A stretch of DNA of 5,667 nt from Hyphomicrobiales bacterium (GTDB taxonomy: Bacteria; Pseudomonadota; Alphaproteobacteria; Rhizobiales; JAJFHB01), in assembly GCA_021775795.1 (NCBI GenBank), contig JAJFHB010000163.1:1-5667 (forward strand). Direction: 5' to 3'. This document shows positions 4,930 through 5,667 of the stretch, piece by piece (position 1 is the stretch's first letter; every line of letters begins with the position of its first letter). A model generated the notes under the pieces. The model was not told where the DNA came from. It ran no database searches and was given only the letters and a program-made list of their open reading frames with translations. Both the position numbers and the translations under genes were made by a program.

Positions 4930-5667
4930 TTACTGCCACCATCGGTGCCACAAAGCGTTGTCGGCACCTTTCACGTAACAGTCCAGATGAGGCGCACCCC
5001 AGGACACGCAATCCGGTGCAGCGGTCAAAACACCACCAAGATTTTCCCAATTGCTCCAGTTGCCATCATACCATTTGTGCCACATGGCATTGTCAGCACC
5101 CTTTACGAAGCAGTCGATCCGGTTGCCCCCCCACGACGCGCAGCCGGGTCCCGAAGTCAGGATACCGCCGAGGCTTGCCCAGTTGCTCCAGGCAGCACCG
5201 CTCCACACGCGATGCCACAGGGCGTTATCAGCACCCTTCACGAAACAGTCGATCTGGTTCACAACCCGTGATGAGCAATCGGGCGAAGAGGTAAGAATAC
5301 CGCCAAGATTTTCCCAGTTGCTCCAGGCGCCATTATACCCTTTGTGCCACATGGCGTTGTCGGTGCCCCTCACGAAGCAGTCAACACGATTGGGCCCTGA
5401 CGAAACACAGCCGGGTCCAGAGGTCAGGATGCCGCCGAGGTTTTCCCAGTTACTCCAGGCGGCACCGGTCCACCAGATGTGCCACATGGCATTGTCGGCG
5501 CCTTTGACGAAACAGTCGATCTGGTTCGGCACCCGTGACGTGCAGTCTGGTTTGGATGTGAGGATGCCACCAAGGCTTTCCCAGTTGCTCCAGCCGCCAT
5601 TGTACCATCTGTGCCACAGGGCGTTGTCGGTACCTCTCACGAAACAGTCGACACGGTTGGGCCCCCA
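4930..5667 (-). CDS. PLL-like (DUF346-type) beta-propeller repeat protein, 5' part missing
   Basis: The reading frame is open across the right edge: the first codons in the window (5667 downwards) already read WGPNRVDCF, which is repeat sequence, so the start lies outside. The TAA stop is at 4930-4932. The 245 visible residues are five full repeats of 44 or 45 residues and a final 23-residue half repeat ending WHRWWQ. Each repeat follows the pattern [13 protein letters not shown], then WSNWENLGG, then a Cys-containing PDC or PGC. This matches the tandem repeat I know from Photorhabdus PLL lectins and Pfam DUF346, which fold as beta-propeller blades and in PLL bind fucosylated sugars. Cysteines recur as CX9C at each blade junction, suggesting disulfides and therefore export. 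A signal peptide or extra domain may lie outside the window. A sugar-binding or adhesive role is likely by family but not shown. The gene is convergent with the dioxygenase and not part of the secretion operon. Confidence 0.85.
   Translation of the reverse strand, partial: WGPNRVDCFVRGTDNALWHRWYNGGWSNWESLGGILTSKPDCTSRVPNQIDCFVKGADNAMWHIWWTGAAWSNWENLGGILTSGPGCVSSGPNRVDCFVRGTDNAMWHKGYNGAWSNWENLGGILTSSPDCSSRVVNQIDCFVKGADNALWHRVWSGAAWSNWASLGGILTSGPGCASWGGNRIDCFVKGADNAMWHKWYDGNWSNWENLGGVLTAAPDCVSWGAPHLDCYVKGADNALWHRWWQ
4933..5667 (-). repeat. Tandem beta-propeller blade repeats, 132/135 bases alternating
   Basis: Reading on the minus strand, blade boundaries fall at 5667-5536 (44 residues), 5535-5401 (45), 5400-5269 (44), 5268-5134 (45), 5133-5002 (44) and a half blade 5001-4933 (23). 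The second and fourth blades share PNQIDC/VNQIDC starts, the GAAWSNW insertion and TSGPGC ends. The first and third share [18 protein letters not shown] and a PDC end. The array therefore has a 267-base two-blade unit inside the single-blade period. Confidence 0.85.

Noticed and set aside
4900..4935. Possible frameshift truncating the last propeller blade
   Set aside because: The bases after the TAA do not encode the expected WSNW or LGG continuation in any frame I read, so a natural end is more likely.
4840..5271. Plus-strand open frame opposite the propeller gene
   Set aside because: Its periodic content is only the complement of the blade repeats; the minus-strand translation is the one that matches a known family.
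4933..5667. Regular repeats considered as a CRISPR array or DNA satellite
   Set aside because: Period is about 132-135 bases with no unique spacers, all units stay in one reading frame, and the repeats differ mostly at synonymous or conservative positions, as expected for protein repeats.

Overview
The window looks like chromosomal DNA from a GC-rich Gram-negative bacterium, most likely an alphaproteobacterium. The order Hyphomicrobiales is possible but not proven. The pointers are the GC-leaning third codon positions, the use of TTG starts, a PrtD/PrtE-type type I secretion pair (which needs an outer membrane), and an imperfect palindrome at 4827-4851 that resembles short intergenic palindromes I recall from rhizobial genomes. 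This assignment is inference; there is no rRNA or other phylogenetic marker here.

Layout. (1) Positions 1-565, plus strand: the 3' part, or possibly all, of a small RTX calcium-binding protein with eight consecutive nonapeptide repeats and an acidic/hydrophobic C-terminus typical of type I secretion substrates. (2) Positions 566-758: a non-coding gap holding a perfect 8-bp hairpin and a weaker second one. (3) Positions 759-2492: a PrtD-like type I secretion ABC transporter (membrane domain plus ATPase). (4) Positions 2489-3838: its HlyD/PrtE-like membrane fusion partner, overlapping the transporter gene by the 4 bases ATGA. (5) Positions 3839-3952: a gap with a possible extended -10 promoter and a good ribosome binding site. 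(6) Positions 3953-4828: a TauD/TfdA-family Fe(II)/2-oxoglutarate dioxygenase of unknown substrate. (7) Positions 4829-4929: a short convergent gap with inverted repeats. (8) Positions 4930-5667, minus strand: the C-terminal part of a PLL-like (DUF346-type) beta-propeller protein. It shows five full blades plus a C-terminal half blade, and its reading frame runs off the right edge.

How the genes fit together. The first three plus-strand genes form a plausible self-contained export unit. The RTX protein would be the cargo, and the ABC transporter and fusion protein would form the inner-membrane part of a channel completed by a TolC-like outer-membrane protein that is not in this window. The dioxygenase has its own likely start signals and no evident functional link to secretion. 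The beta-propeller protein is convergently transcribed and carries a regular CX9C cysteine pair at every blade junction, which suggests an exported, disulfide-stabilised carbohydrate-binding or adhesive protein.

I see no strong evidence for a wholly new system. The most unusual points are the two-blade periodicity and cysteine ladder of the propeller, a cysteine in place of the D-loop aspartate of the ABC ATPase, and the hairpin separating the cargo gene from its transporter genes.
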